From Hominilimicola fabiformis (GTDB taxonomy: Bacteria > Bacillota > Clostridia > UBA1381), in NCBI RefSeq assembly GCF_020687385.1, contig NZ_JAJEQM010000011.1:40693-104692 (forward strand): a stretch of DNA of 64,000 nucleotides, read 5' to 3'. Every line of letters starts with the position of its first letter. The first letter of the stretch is position 1. The notes under the pieces are model-generated. The model worked only from the letters and a program-made list of their open reading frames with translations, was not told the origin of the DNA and did not search any database. The position numbers and the translations under genes are program-made. Of the stretch, positions 28,130 through 36,408 are shown piece by piece.

Positions 28130-28525
28130 ATGGCTAAAGAACAATACTACGGTACAGGTAGAAGAAAATCTTCTGTTGCAAGAGTTCGTCTTGTTCCGGG
28201 CAACGGAAAAATCACAATAAACGGCAGAACAATCGATGAATACTTTGGTCTTGATACACTAAAGCTTATCGTTCGTCAGCCACTTGAACTTACAAAGACA
28301 ACAGATAAGTTCGACGTAATCGCAAAAGTTGAAGGCGGTGGTTTCACAGGTCAAGCCGGTGCAATCCGTCACGGTATCTCAAGAGCACTTCTTGAAGTTG
28401 ATACAGAAGCTTACAGAGCAGACCTTAAGTCAGCAGGCTTCCTTACAAGAGACTCAAGAATGAAGGAAAGAAAGAAGTACGGTCTAAAAGCCGCTCGTCG
28501 TGCTCCACAGTTCTCAAAAAGATAA
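28130..28525 (+). CDS. rpsI: 30S ribosomal protein S9
   Basis: The 131-residue protein is S9, whose C-terminal tail (RAPQFSKR) reaches the P-site tRNA. The opening [16 protein letters not shown] and [20 protein letters not shown] are hallmark segments. AAGGAGG lies upstream of the ATG. It is the second gene of the rplM-rpsI operon and is followed by a strong terminator. Confidence 0.99.
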   Translation: MAKEQYYGTGRRKSSVARVRLVPGNGKITINGRTIDEYFGLDTLKLIVRQPLELTKTTDKFDVIAKVEGGGFTGQAGAIRHGISRALLEVDTEAYRADLKSAGFLTRDSRMKERKKYGLKAARRAPQFSKR

Positions 28526-28539
28526 GTTTTTTATCAAAC

Positions 28540-28578
28540 AAATCCCACAATCATGCCGATTGTGGGATTTATTTTTTG
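28540..28578 (+). terminator. Terminator after rpsI
   Basis: AAATCCCACAATC (28540-28552) and its exact complement (28558-28570) with loop ATGCC, then ATTTTTTG. Confidence 0.9.
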
Positions 28579-28736
28579 TCTTTTACCGCAATTTTGCCAC
28601 AAATAATTGTGGTAATCAGTAATATATCATTTTACACAAGAGTAATTTGTATAATTCTTGCTTTTAGCATATTTTTTTATTTTCAACCGGATTCATGATA
28701 CCACCTCGATTTTGTTTCTTCTAAATACAACATAAA

Positions 28737-29960
28737 TTAAATCATCCAAATAGGTACAATATAATTGTCGCTATCAACTGCGGAAAGAGTTTCTTTCATA
28801 CAAATAATTGCACCTTTACCTCTTGGAACAGATGCTTTATCTAATAATTTAAACGGTTTTATAAGTTCGGTTCCGGGACTGGCAGTTCTTTTTATTTCAA
28901 TAGGATGAAGCATACCGTCACTTTCAATTACAAGGTCAATTTCATTACTGTTTGTATCACGGTAATACCATATAAGGCATTCTTTTGCATTGTTGTGATA
29001 CGTTTTGATAATCTCAGACACAACGTAATTTTCAAGTATTGCACCATTAATTGCACCGTTTGCTAAAATCTCAGGAGATGAATATCTTGTAAGATATGCA
29101 ACAAGTCCGGTGTCAAAGAAATACATTTTAGGAGTTTTTATTGTTCTCTTTAGCAAGTTATTTGAATAAGGACGCAAGAAAAATACAATATCAGATTTTT
29201 CAAGAATCTTTAGCCAACGCTTTGCCGTATCGTTAGAAATCCCAACATCTCTGGCAATATCTGACACATTGAGCATTTGACCTGCTCTACAAGCAGCAGA
29301 ACGAATAAAATCGCTAAATATCATTGTATCATCAATATCAGCTATCTCTTTTACGTCTCTCTCTATATAAGTTTGAAGATAACTGCTATAAAACAGATCT
29401 CTGTCTGTGTATTTTCCACTTATATGTCCGGGCAAAGAGCCACTCCATATACGTCTGTATATTTCATTAAGATCAGCCGGCTTATTTATTTTACTACGTT
29501 TCTTTAATTTATCTAAATCAACAGAAAATGGTTCGGTTTTATCATTCCCATAGATTTCATGTTGTGAAAGTGAAGGCATATGAATAATAGCAATTCTTCC
29601 GGCCAGAGATTCTTGCGCAAGTTCCATGAGCTTAAATGGTTGAGAACCCGTTAGCCAAAATGAACCGGGAGCAGCGCCTTTGTCTATTGCCATTTTTATA
29701 TAAGAAAACAGTTCAGGTGCATATTGAACTTCATCTATCAAAATCGGTAATGAGTGCATTTGCAAAAAAAGTGCCGGATCCTTTGATGCTAATTTTCTTT
29801 CTTCTATATCATCCAACAAAACTTCTTCACGATTATCATCCATTAATCGCTTTAGTACAGTGGATTTACCAACTTGCCTTGCACCTGTTATCAAAATACA
29901 AGCATATTCTTTAGAAGCAGATTTAATTTTTTCCTCTAAGTCACGATTTATATATGTCAT
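28737..29960 (-). CDS. AAA ATPase with DUF4143 domain
   Basis: The 407-residue protein has an AAA_14-type P-loop domain with Walker A TGARQVGKST (K32) and Walker B ILIDEVQ, an arginine-finger region (GSQPFKL), a winged-helix linker (NVSDIARDVGISNDTAKRW) and the C-terminal DUF4143 nuclease-like domain (EIDLVIES and PIEIKRT). These ATPases are widespread in gut anaerobes and archaea and their role is unknown; DNA or partner-protein handling is assumed. ATG 29960 follows GAGGAG. It stands alone next to an AT-rich gene-free gap, so recent acquisition is plausible. Confidence 0.88.
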   Translation of the reverse strand: MTYINRDLEEKIKSASKEYACILITGARQVGKSTVLKRLMDDNREEVLLDDIEERKLASKDPALFLQMHSLPILIDEVQYAPELFSYIKMAIDKGAAPGSFWLTGSQPFKLMELAQESLAGRIAIIHMPSLSQHEIYGNDKTEPFSVDLDKLKKRSKINKPADLNEIYRRIWSGSLPGHISGKYTDRDLFYSSYLQTYIERDVKEIADIDDTMIFSDFIRSAACRAGQMLNVSDIARDVGISNDTAKRWLKILEKSDIVFFLRPYSNNLLKRTIKTPKMYFFDTGLVAYLTRYSSPEILANGAINGAILENYVVSEIIKTYHNNAKECLIWYYRDTNSNEIDLVIESDGMLHPIEIKRTASPGTELIKPFKLLDKASVPRGKGAIICMKETLSAVDSDNYIVPIWMI

Positions 29961-30604
29961 GGATATTCTCCTCTCATATTTTAATCCAATTATATTATAT
30001 ATCAATCACGCATTATTGTCAACGTTAATTTAAGATTGCATCGTAAATCAGCCTAAAACATTTGTCGATTGTTTCTATCCAAAAAAATCACGTTTTATAT
30101 TTTTCTCTTGGCGGTACATAGCTCTTATCATAATAACAAATACTATAACTACTATTATCTATCATCTCATAATTTGCTCTACATAAACAAATTCTCTGAT
30201 ATTATTTTTTAATAATTAAGTATCTTCTAAATCTTCCATAACATCACCATAAAATATTATAGATATAATATACATCTATTTATTGACATTATATCACATA
30301 ATATTAATAAAATAAATCCAATAATTAAAAATTGTATTTTTAACTTATATGCTATACTCATTTAGGAGTCACTCTCTTAACCACTGCTTTCTTTTTTCAT
30401 AAATACTAATGTGTTATATTTTAAGAGAGTAAACTCCTTTCGATAAACGTTATATGCGAATTTGTAAGTTCTGAAAAGTTATGGAACCCCTTGAGCAGTC
30501 TACCGTGTATAACACGTATGCAAAATTTGGTGTGAGAAATCCCTTGTTTCAAGGCTTTTCAAGATATTAAAACATTATCAAAAAGATAAGTTTTACGACA
30601 TATC
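29961..30604. other. AT-rich gene-free gap
   Basis: This 0.64-kb stretch between the AAA ATPase start and the GH88 terminator shows no convincing open frame with an SD. It is more AT-rich than its surroundings. The only clear structure is the inverted repeat at 30,364-30,438. It may be a decayed gene or mobile-element remnant. Confidence 0.5.
30364..30438. repeat. Inverted repeat with 17/18-bp arms
   Basis: AGGAGTCACTCTCTTAA (30364-30380) pairs with TTAAGAGAGTAAACTCCT (30421-30438) with one bulge or mismatch and a 40-bp loop. There is no T tract, so it is not a normal terminator. It may be the ends of a small non-autonomous element or a structured RNA. Confidence 0.5.
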
Positions 30605-30638
30605 AAAAATACCGCAGTCTTACGACTACGGTATTTTT
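30605..30638 (-). terminator. Terminator after GH88 gene
   Basis: A 15-bp stem with one G-T pair (30605-30619 and 30624-30638), loop TTAC, A/T-tailed on both strands; 14 nt past the GH88 stop. Confidence 0.85.
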
Positions 30639-30651
30639 TATTGTCTATATA

Positions 30652-31830
30652 CTAAAACCAATACGGATCCCAGTCGCTTGTCAGACGTGTTAGTGCCTCC
30701 ATATAGAAATAATCTCCCCATGTATTACACTCATCAACACCGCCGTTATTACATGTATTATGCGGTGTTTTCTTTGCGTATGTACCGTGAAGTAAAAGTC
30801 CGTTAGACTCTTTACTGTCTTTAACGGCACAATTATCAATAATTGCTTTAAGCAATCTTTTAGCCGTCTGCGTATAATATTCAGCCTCATCTTTATCAAG
30901 ATATTTAGCCATTTCAAGCATACCGCATACCGCTATAACACCTGATGAAGAATCACGCGGTTCATCACTGCCGGTATCAAAATCAAAATCCCAATAAGGC
31001 ACTAAATCCTTCGGCAAATGTTCCATAAAATATTTTGTTACACGTTTAAATATATCCAAATATTCTTTATTTCCTGTTTTAGAATACGCAACCGCACTGC
31101 CGTATATTCCCCAAGCCTGACCTCTCGCCCAAGCCGAGCCGTCACGATTCCCCTGACAAGTAACACCCTTTGTAGGTTTACCTGTTTCCATATCAAAGAA
31201 ATATGTATGATATGTCGAATTATCGTCACGCACGATATTTTCCATCGCTGTTTTTATATGCGCCTGTGCTTTTTCTTCATACTTTTTATCACCTGTCACC
31301 TTGCTCGCCCAGAAAAGCAACGGCATATTCATAAGACAATCTATTATAAGTCTGTAATTGTCCTTATCGCCTATTTTGCCCCACGCCTGAAAGAACTGAC
31401 CTTTTTCGTGAAAACGTTTCATCAAATTATCCGCCGCCAAAAGTGCCGCACGTTTACCAACTTCACTGCCTGTAAGCTTATATGCCGCAACGCAAGACGG
31501 GCTGTACAAAAAGCCCATATCGTGATGGTCGGTATTAATATGATGTTCTATTCTGTAAAGGAAGTTGTCCACTTGACAAAGTGCCGCTTCCTTTAATTTA
31601 TCGTCTTTGTTACTCTCATAAGCAAGCCACAATTCACCGGTCCAAAACCCCTCTGTCCAGTCTGTATTTTCTGTTTGCCTGTAAAAATTATTTTCACTGT
31701 TTGCACCCGGAAAACAGTCAAAAAACTCGTCAACATTATGTTCAATAAGCGAAACCGCCTTATTGTGTGCATCACGAATTTCTTTATCATCAGCCACCGG
31801 ATAGCCTTGTAATTCTTCCATAGTTATCAT
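30652..31830 (-). CDS. Glycoside hydrolase family 88 (unsaturated uronyl hydrolase)
   Basis: The 392-residue cytoplasmic protein matches GH88 enzymes, which hydrate and cleave the unsaturated uronic acid left at oligosaccharide ends by polysaccharide lyases. The conserved segments are DWTEGFWTGELWLAYE and HHDMGFLYSPS, each with a catalytic-site Asp of the family, then GSAWARGQAWGIYG and a C-terminal CNTWGDYFYMEAL. The alpha6/alpha6 barrel length is normal. The start is ATG 31830 or a nearby alternative (GTG 31842); TAAGGAGTG lies just upstream. It probably acts on pectin- or glycosaminoglycan-derived oligosaccharides; which one is not resolved. The ABC permease fragment upstream suggests a former sugar-uptake operon. 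Confidence 0.88.
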   Translation of the reverse strand: MITMEELQGYPVADDKEIRDAHNKAVSLIEHNVDEFFDCFPGANSENNFYRQTENTDWTEGFWTGELWLAYESNKDDKLKEAALCQVDNFLYRIEHHINTDHHDMGFLYSPSCVAAYKLTGSEVGKRAALLAADNLMKRFHEKGQFFQAWGKIGDKDNYRLIIDCLMNMPLLFWASKVTGDKKYEEKAQAHIKTAMENIVRDDNSTYHTYFFDMETGKPTKGVTCQGNRDGSAWARGQAWGIYGSAVAYSKTGNKEYLDIFKRVTKYFMEHLPKDLVPYWDFDFDTGSDEPRDSSSGVIAVCGMLEMAKYLDKDEAEYYTQTAKRLLKAIIDNCAVKDSKESNGLLLHGTYAKKTPHNTCNNGGVDECNTWGDYFYMEALTRLTSDWDPYWF

Positions 31831-31857
31831 ACTTAAAATCACACTCCTTATATAATA

Positions 31858-31886
31858 ATTATACCAACACGGCCAAGTTATTTCAA
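31858..31886 (-). promoter_or_regulatory. Sigma-A promoter of GH88 gene
   Basis: TTGAAA (31881-31886), 17-bp spacer, TATAAT (31858-31863) on the minus strand. Confidence 0.75.
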
Positions 31887-31923
31887 TAGCAATAATTTAA
31901 TGTCAATAAATTGAATGTATAAC

Positions 31924-31956
31924 AATAGGCAAGCCGAAAATATAGGCTTGCCTATT
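31924..31956 (-). terminator. Terminator after permease fragment
   Basis: AATAGGCAAGCC (31924-31935) and its exact complement (31945-31956) form a 12-bp stem. It is 16 nt past the permease stop on the minus strand. The tail on that strand, GTTATACATT, is only weakly T-rich. Confidence 0.65.
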
Positions 31957-31972
31957 CAGTCTACCTCTTTAA

Positions 31973-32230
31973 TTATCCTTTAACTCCCGAAGATGTAGCG
32001 TTTTCAATAAAGAATCTCTGACAGAACAGGAATACTACGATTATCGGCAGCAATACAAGTGTAGCCGCCGCCATTTGTGCACCGTAATCCTGAACTTGTC
32101 CGACTGAAAACAACTTAATACCTACAGAAAGCATTTGTTTGTTTATATCCGATATGTACAAGTACGGACTCATATAGTCGTTCCATGTCCATACAAATGA
32201 GAACAATATCATTGTTGCGATAGACGGTTT
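31973..32230 (-). pseudogene. C-terminal fragment of CUT1 sugar ABC permease
   Basis: About 85 residues of a MalG/AraQ-type permease are intact, from KPSIATMILFSF through WTWNDYMSPYLYI to the terminal FIENATSSGVKG. The family is about 270-300 residues, so roughly two thirds is missing. The homology stops at about 32,230, with an in-frame stop just beyond (TGA at 32,240-32,242), where the next gene fragment begins on the other strand. The fragment keeps its terminator. It was probably part of an operon with the GH88 gene. Confidence 0.88.
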
Positions 32231-32853
32231 ATGTTCGTTTCACGGCAAACAAGAATATGACCCCGACCGATTTTGTAAAGATTAAATCGCTAAAACTGTA
32301 CGAAATTGAAAGAATGGCTGATACAGCCGTTGACAGTGCCGTAGCGGCAATCACAATCGATAAACTTACAAGCACACCGGAATGTGTAGAGCAAAACATC
32401 ACTTTGCCGCAAATCACTTCAGACGACGCAGAAGTAACATGGACATCTTCCGATACATCGGTTATCGGCAATGACGGTACATTCTACGGTTCATCAAAGG
32501 CGACAGACGTTACAATGACGGCACAAATCACAAATAAAACAGACAGCTTTACAGTTTATAAAGACTTCCGTCTTTCTGTTCTGGGTGAAGAAACAGTAAA
32601 ATTGAGCAAAACTTTTGACGACAACAGCATGAACGTAACAGTTAAGAACAATTCTTCGGACAGCTTAACTATAAAGGTTACAGTCGGCGTATACAACGAC
32701 AATGATACTCTTAACACGGCTAAACTTCAAACCGTTACACTTGATTCAAAAGCAGAACAAACAATTTCATTTGCAGGTATCACCTCCGACAAATCAGTTT
32801 CAATATTTGCATGGGACAAGGATATGACACCACTTACAAATGTATTGCAATAA
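32224..32853 (+). pseudogene. C-terminal fragment of a secreted carbohydrate-active or surface protein
   Basis: The frame is open from just after a TAG at 32,221 and encodes VYVRFTANKN, then a beta-rich domain resembling atrophied bacterial Ig-like modules (EVTWTSSDTSVIGNDGTFYG) and a final domain ending in FAWDKDMTPL. There is no signal peptide, no SD at the first ATG (32,257) and no promoter, so the 5' part is lost. It ends normally with a stop and a terminator. Similar tails occur on large secreted polysaccharide lyases of Clostridia. The parent enzyme cannot be named. Confidence 0.8.
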
Positions 32854-32857
32854 CACA

Positions 32858-32891
32858 AAAAATACACCTATCATTCGATAGGTGTATTTTT
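32858..32891. terminator. Bidirectional terminator
   Basis: AAAAATACACCTATC (32858-32872) and its exact complement (32877-32891), loop ATTC. It serves the plus-strand fragment and the minus-strand DUF4186 gene, whose 3' end it overlaps. Confidence 0.9.
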
Positions 32892-33257
32892 CATTTGTTT
32901 TTCAATCCAAGCCATAAGCAAATTCACTATTTTTTCTTGTTGGGCAGGAGTAAGTTCAACATTTTTCGGTATTCTGTACCACTTGTTAAGGCAACCGCGG
33001 CAGCAGCACGCCGTTGCGTGTTGTGCAATAAACACAGGGTGTCCGCGCATGGGTGTTTGCTTGCCGTCATTTGCAATAAATGACGGTGCAAGTCTGTCAC
33101 GAACAAAGTCGCGTGCGTGTGAACGCACAGTATCCATACCTTTATTTTTTACATACTCCCTATCCTTTTCTTTCAGCTTAAAACTACTTCTGAACTTTGA
33201 CTTTTCCAACTTTAAAAGTGCCTGTTCAATCGTCTGCATAAAATCACTGTCTTTCAT
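32871..33257 (-). CDS. DUF4186 family protein
   Basis: The 128-residue protein matches DUF4186: RSSFKLKEKDREYV, the HARDFVRDRLAP helix, the strongly conserved NDGKQTPMRGHPVF and a Cys-rich AQHATACCCRGCLNKWY. The Cys/His cluster suggests metal binding. No biochemical role is established for the family. Its start lies inside the end of malQ (14-bp overlap), so it is translated from the malQ transcript. Confidence 0.85.
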   Translation of the reverse strand: MKDSDFMQTIEQALLKLEKSKFRSSFKLKEKDREYVKNKGMDTVRSHARDFVRDRLAPSFIANDGKQTPMRGHPVFIAQHATACCCRGCLNKWYRIPKNVELTPAQQEKIVNLLMAWIEKQMKNTPIE

Positions 33258-34722
33258 ATCTTCCGTATGTACAGGTTATATCGGCAATTTTCTTTGCGAG
33301 TTTGTCAGTCAAATCATTCTTACCCATTCTCCACTGCCAGTTGCCGCCGAGTACAGACGGTATATTCATTCTTGCCTCACTGCCGAGTTCAAGATAATCC
33401 TGCATTTGAATTATCGCCGTATCGCTCACACTTGCCATTGCGGTTTTAATGAGTTTCCAAACAATATCATCCTCCGAATCAATGTACTTTTTACAAAATT
33501 CAAGTGTATCTTCGTCAAGCTCATCAATCCAACCAATCACTGTATTATTATCGTGCGTGCCGACATAGACAACGCTGTTTGAATTATATGTATACGGCAA
33601 ATAATTACTTTCTTCACGCGGATCAAATGCAAATTCAAGCACTTTCATACCCGGAAAACCCGAATCCCTCAACAGCTTATGCACGTCCTCAGTCAAAAAT
33701 CCCAGATTCTCCGCTATAATCGGCAAATCGCCCAATTCATTTTTAACGGCATTGAACAATTCAATTCCCGGACCTTTCAGCCACTGACCGTTTTCGGCGG
33801 TTTTATCCCCGTAAGGAATCGAATAATACCCCTCAAATCCTCTGAAATGGTCGATACGAACAACATCATACAATGACGTTGCACTCTTTATTCTGTCTAT
33901 CCACCAATTAAAGCCGCATTCTCTGTGCCTGTCCCAATTATACAGCGGATTTCCCCAAAGCTGACCTGTCGGAGAAAATGCGTCCGGCGGACAACCTGCA
34001 ACAGCTTTCGGCACAAGATTTTCGTCAAGTTCAAATAAATCGGGATATACCCACACTTCCGCACTGTCAAGCGCAACGTAAATCGGAATATCGCCGATTA
34101 TCGACACACCGTTGTCATTGGCATACTTTTTAAGTTTGTTCCACTGTTCAAAAAATTTAAACTGCACAAACTCCCAAAACATAACGTCATCTTCGTGCGA
34201 CGACTTAAATTCCCATAACGAATGAGAATCACGTTTTCTTAGTCCGTCCTCCCATTCAAGCCAAGACTTGCCGTCATTTTCATTCTTTATGCTCATAAAC
34301 AACGCATAGTTTGAAATCCATCTTTCGTTTTTCTGCAAGAAGTCGTAAAATTCCGACAAATCACCTTTTTTAAATTCTTCAAAAGCAATTTTCAAAACCT
34401 TAAAACGATTTTCATAAATTGTTTCGTAGTCAACATTTTTTCTGTCTTTACCCCACTCAAGCTTTGAATAGTCCGATTTTTTCAAAAGACCTTCTTCACG
34501 CAAAATATCCATATCTATAAAATACGGATTGCCTGCATTCGTTGAGAACGACTGATACGGCGAATCGCCGTAACTTGTCGGGCCAATCGGAAGAATCTGC
34601 CAACACTTTTGTTTTGCACTCTTTAAAAAATCTACAAATTTATATGCCTCTTTGCCCATTGTACCGATACCGTAATCAGACGGCAACGATGATATGTGCA
34701 TTAAAATACCGCTTTTTCTCAT
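33244..34722 (-). CDS. malQ: 4-alpha-glucanotransferase (amylomaltase)
   Basis: The 492-residue GH77 enzyme disproportionates maltooligosaccharides in glycogen or maltodextrin metabolism. Family segments are complete: RKSGILMHISSLPSDYGIG at the start, the nucleophile Asp in VRIDHFRGFEGY, the acid/base Glu in IIAENLGFL, and the stabilising Asp in GTHDNNT. Length is normal. It starts 5 bp after the HAD phosphatase gene and overlaps DUF4186, giving a three-gene operon. Confidence 0.97.
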   Translation of the reverse strand: MRKSGILMHISSLPSDYGIGTMGKEAYKFVDFLKSAKQKCWQILPIGPTSYGDSPYQSFSTNAGNPYFIDMDILREEGLLKKSDYSKLEWGKDRKNVDYETIYENRFKVLKIAFEEFKKGDLSEFYDFLQKNERWISNYALFMSIKNENDGKSWLEWEDGLRKRDSHSLWEFKSSHEDDVMFWEFVQFKFFEQWNKLKKYANDNGVSIIGDIPIYVALDSAEVWVYPDLFELDENLVPKAVAGCPPDAFSPTGQLWGNPLYNWDRHRECGFNWWIDRIKSATSLYDVVRIDHFRGFEGYYSIPYGDKTAENGQWLKGPGIELFNAVKNELGDLPIIAENLGFLTEDVHKLLRDSGFPGMKVLEFAFDPREESNYLPYTYNSNSVVYVGTHDNNTVIGWIDELDEDTLEFCKKYIDSEDDIVWKLIKTAMASVSDTAIIQMQDYLELGSEARMNIPSVLGGNWQWRMGKNDLTDKLAKKIADITCTYGRYERQ

Positions 34723-34727
34723 TTCTT

Positions 34728-35390
34728 CTACCTCCCGATAAGTTGTAAAATTACATGCGGATTTTCCGCAATATAGTCTGCACCGGCTTGTACCAATTCA
34801 TTTCTTGTTCTGAATCCCCAAAGCACTCCGACCGACGTCATTTCGGCATTTTTCGCCGTAAATATATCAACATTGGTGTCACCCAAGAACAGGCACTCTG
34901 ACGGCTTTACACCGAGTTTTTTCGCTATTTCAAGCGCCGTAAAAGGATTGGGTTTTGTCGGCATACCATCAATAACTCCATGCACCGCGTCAAAATAATT
35001 TTCACCGAAAATATTATCGGTAACAAAATGCACGACATTATCCGGTTTATTTGAGCATACCGCAATTTTTATGCCGTTCTCTTTCAGTTCTTCAAGCAAT
35101 TCTCTTATTCCGTCATACGCATCCGTATCATAAAGATAATCATTTTCATAATTTTCGTCATACACATCACGCACTTTTTCAAACATTTCCGCATTATCCT
35201 TGCCGTAAACTCCGAGCATTCTGTGAATAAGTTTATCTCTGCCGTCACCGACATATATTTTATAATCCTCTACCGGAATTTCGGGCAAACCGAATGCCGC
35301 AAGTGCAATATTACCAAAATGTGCAATAGCATTTATCGTATTTGTAAGCGTACCGTCAAGATCAAATATACACGCTTTAATATTACTCAT
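34728..35390 (-). CDS. HAD family phosphatase (phosphoglycolate phosphatase-like)
   Basis: The 220-residue protein is a HAD hydrolase of the Gph/PGMB subfamily: motif I D10-L-D12-G-T-L, motif II VCSNKP, a KP-containing motif III (MPTKPNP) and motif IV LFLGDTNVD. An alpha-helical cap (residues about 20-85) follows motif I. Position upstream of malQ could mean it acts on a sugar phosphate, but phosphoglycolate or another small phosphoester is equally possible. Confidence 0.92.
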   Translation of the reverse strand: MSNIKACIFDLDGTLTNTINAIAHFGNIALAAFGLPEIPVEDYKIYVGDGRDKLIHRMLGVYGKDNAEMFEKVRDVYDENYENDYLYDTDAYDGIRELLEELKENGIKIAVCSNKPDNVVHFVTDNIFGENYFDAVHGVIDGMPTKPNPFTALEIAKKLGVKPSECLFLGDTNVDIFTAKNAEMTSVGVLWGFRTRNELVQAGADYIAENPHVILQLIGR

Positions 35391-35410
35391 AAAATCACCT
35401 CATTATGTTA

Positions 35411-35439
35411 ATTATATATCTTGAAAACTATTATGTCAA
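35411..35439 (-). promoter_or_regulatory. Sigma-A promoter of HAD-malQ-DUF4186 operon
   Basis: TTGACA (35434-35439) and TATAAT (35411-35416) on the minus strand, 17-bp spacer, 20 nt from the ATG. Confidence 0.85.
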
Positions 35440-35471
35440 TGTGAATAGATTATGAATTTTTCTTGATATGC

Positions 35472-35500
35472 TTGATTTTTAAAAAACACTGTGATAGTAT
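35472..35500 (+). promoter_or_regulatory. Sigma-A promoter of lipoprotein gene
   Basis: TTGATT (35472-35477), 17-bp spacer, TAGTAT (35495-35500), divergent from the HAD operon promoter. Confidence 0.65.
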
Positions 35501-35549
35501 ATCATTAAAGCTTCTACAAAAATTTTTTTTGAAGAAAGGATATGTAAAT

Positions 35550-36146
35550 ATGAAAAAAAGTTTAATCGTTATTGCCGCATTAATTCTTGCAATGTCAGTT
35601 GCGGGCTGTGGTAAAAAGACAGAAAATACAAATACAACACCTCAGCAGACTGCGCAGGCAGATGCGTCGGGTGCATACGAAAACGGCAGTGCAACAGAAA
35701 CTCTTGACGGTCAGGACTATTCAAAGAATGTCGATATGGCGGCAGTTGAAGGTACAGAGGCAAAATCAGATACAAAAGCGGACAGCTATTCGGGTGAAGT
35801 AAGCAACAATGATATTTCTATCGAGGAAGCAAAACTTATCAATTATGATGACAGCGACGTTGTTGTTGTGTCATTTGAATTTACAAACAAAACCGATTCA
35901 GACCAATCATTCAGCGGAGTATATGACGTCGTCGCCGAACAAAACGGTTCTTCATTAGCTCCTGCAACAGTAATCGGCGTGGACGGTGTTGAACTTCTTA
36001 CACTTTCACAAAATATTGCTCCGGGTGAAACAATCACTGTTCAAAAAGCGTACAAGCTTGACAGTAAGTCGTCACCGCTTGAAATAACAGTTCAGCCGTT
36101 CTCTTCAGACGACGAATCATTCGTTACAAAGACATTTAATTTCTAA
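35550..36146 (+). CDS. Lipoprotein with DUF5067/DUF4352-like domain
   Basis: The 198-residue protein has a lipoprotein signal with lipobox V17-A-G-C20, a low-complexity Thr/Gln/Ser/Asp linker (about 21-85) and a C-terminal immunoglobulin-like domain of about 105 residues (SIEEAKLINYDDSDVVVVSFEFTN onward) like those in DUF5067/DUF4352 surface lipoproteins. Function is unknown. ATG 35550 follows GAAGAAAGGA; the longer frame from 35463 has no SD. It is a single-gene unit. Confidence 0.85.
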   Translation: MKKSLIVIAALILAMSVAGCGKKTENTNTTPQQTAQADASGAYENGSATETLDGQDYSKNVDMAAVEGTEAKSDTKADSYSGEVSNNDISIEEAKLINYDDSDVVVVSFEFTNKTDSDQSFSGVYDVVAEQNGSSLAPATVIGVDGVELLTLSQNIAPGETITVQKAYKLDSKSSPLEITVQPFSSDDESFVTKTFNF

Positions 36147-36158
36147 AGCAAATAAACC

Positions 36159-36193
36159 GTAGACAAAACCATAATGGTTTTGTCTACTTTATT
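36159..36193 (+). terminator. Terminator after lipoprotein gene
   Basis: GTAGACAAAACCA (36159-36171) and its exact complement (36175-36187), loop TAA, then TTTATTCTT. Confidence 0.9.
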
Positions 36194-36203
36194 CTTGGGT
36201 GTT

Positions 36204-36371
36204 TGAGGTGCTAACCTCATTAAAAATCATTTCTGACGACCTGTGCGACAGAAATGGCTTAAAATCTAAAGTTTCAACTTTAGAGGAACTTTAGATTTTT
36301 TCTCTAAAAATACTCAAAAATTACATCGCAAGATGTGATTTTTGGAGCTGTCGACATCTGTCGACAGGCTC
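36204..36371. other. Run of five hairpins without a gene
   Basis: Between two terminators lie stems at 36204-36219 (TGAGGT/ACCTCA), 36228-36256 (CATTTCTG/CAGAAATG), 36261-36299 (13 bp perfect, with a competing inner CTAAAGTT/AACTTTAG pair), 36316-36343 (12 bp with one G-T, GCAA loop) and 36345-36371 (GAGC plus TGTCGACA self-complement). There is no open frame. It may be a structured RNA or a stack of palindromic repeats. Confidence 0.5.
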
Positions 36372-36372
36372 A

Positions 36373-36406
36373 AAAAAATATCTCTGCACAATGCAGAGAT
36401 ATTTTT
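36373..36406 (-). terminator. Terminator after GGDEF gene
   Basis: The arms at 36373-36388 and 36392-36407 form a stem of about 16 bp around loop CAA (core ATATCTCTGCA), with A/T tails on both strands; it starts just past the GGDEF stop. Confidence 0.85.
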
Positions 36407-36408
36407 TA

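Noticed and set aside
32229..32471. An 80-residue minus-strand frame at the breakpoint
   Set aside because: It is antisense to the secreted-protein fragment and has no SD or family resemblance.
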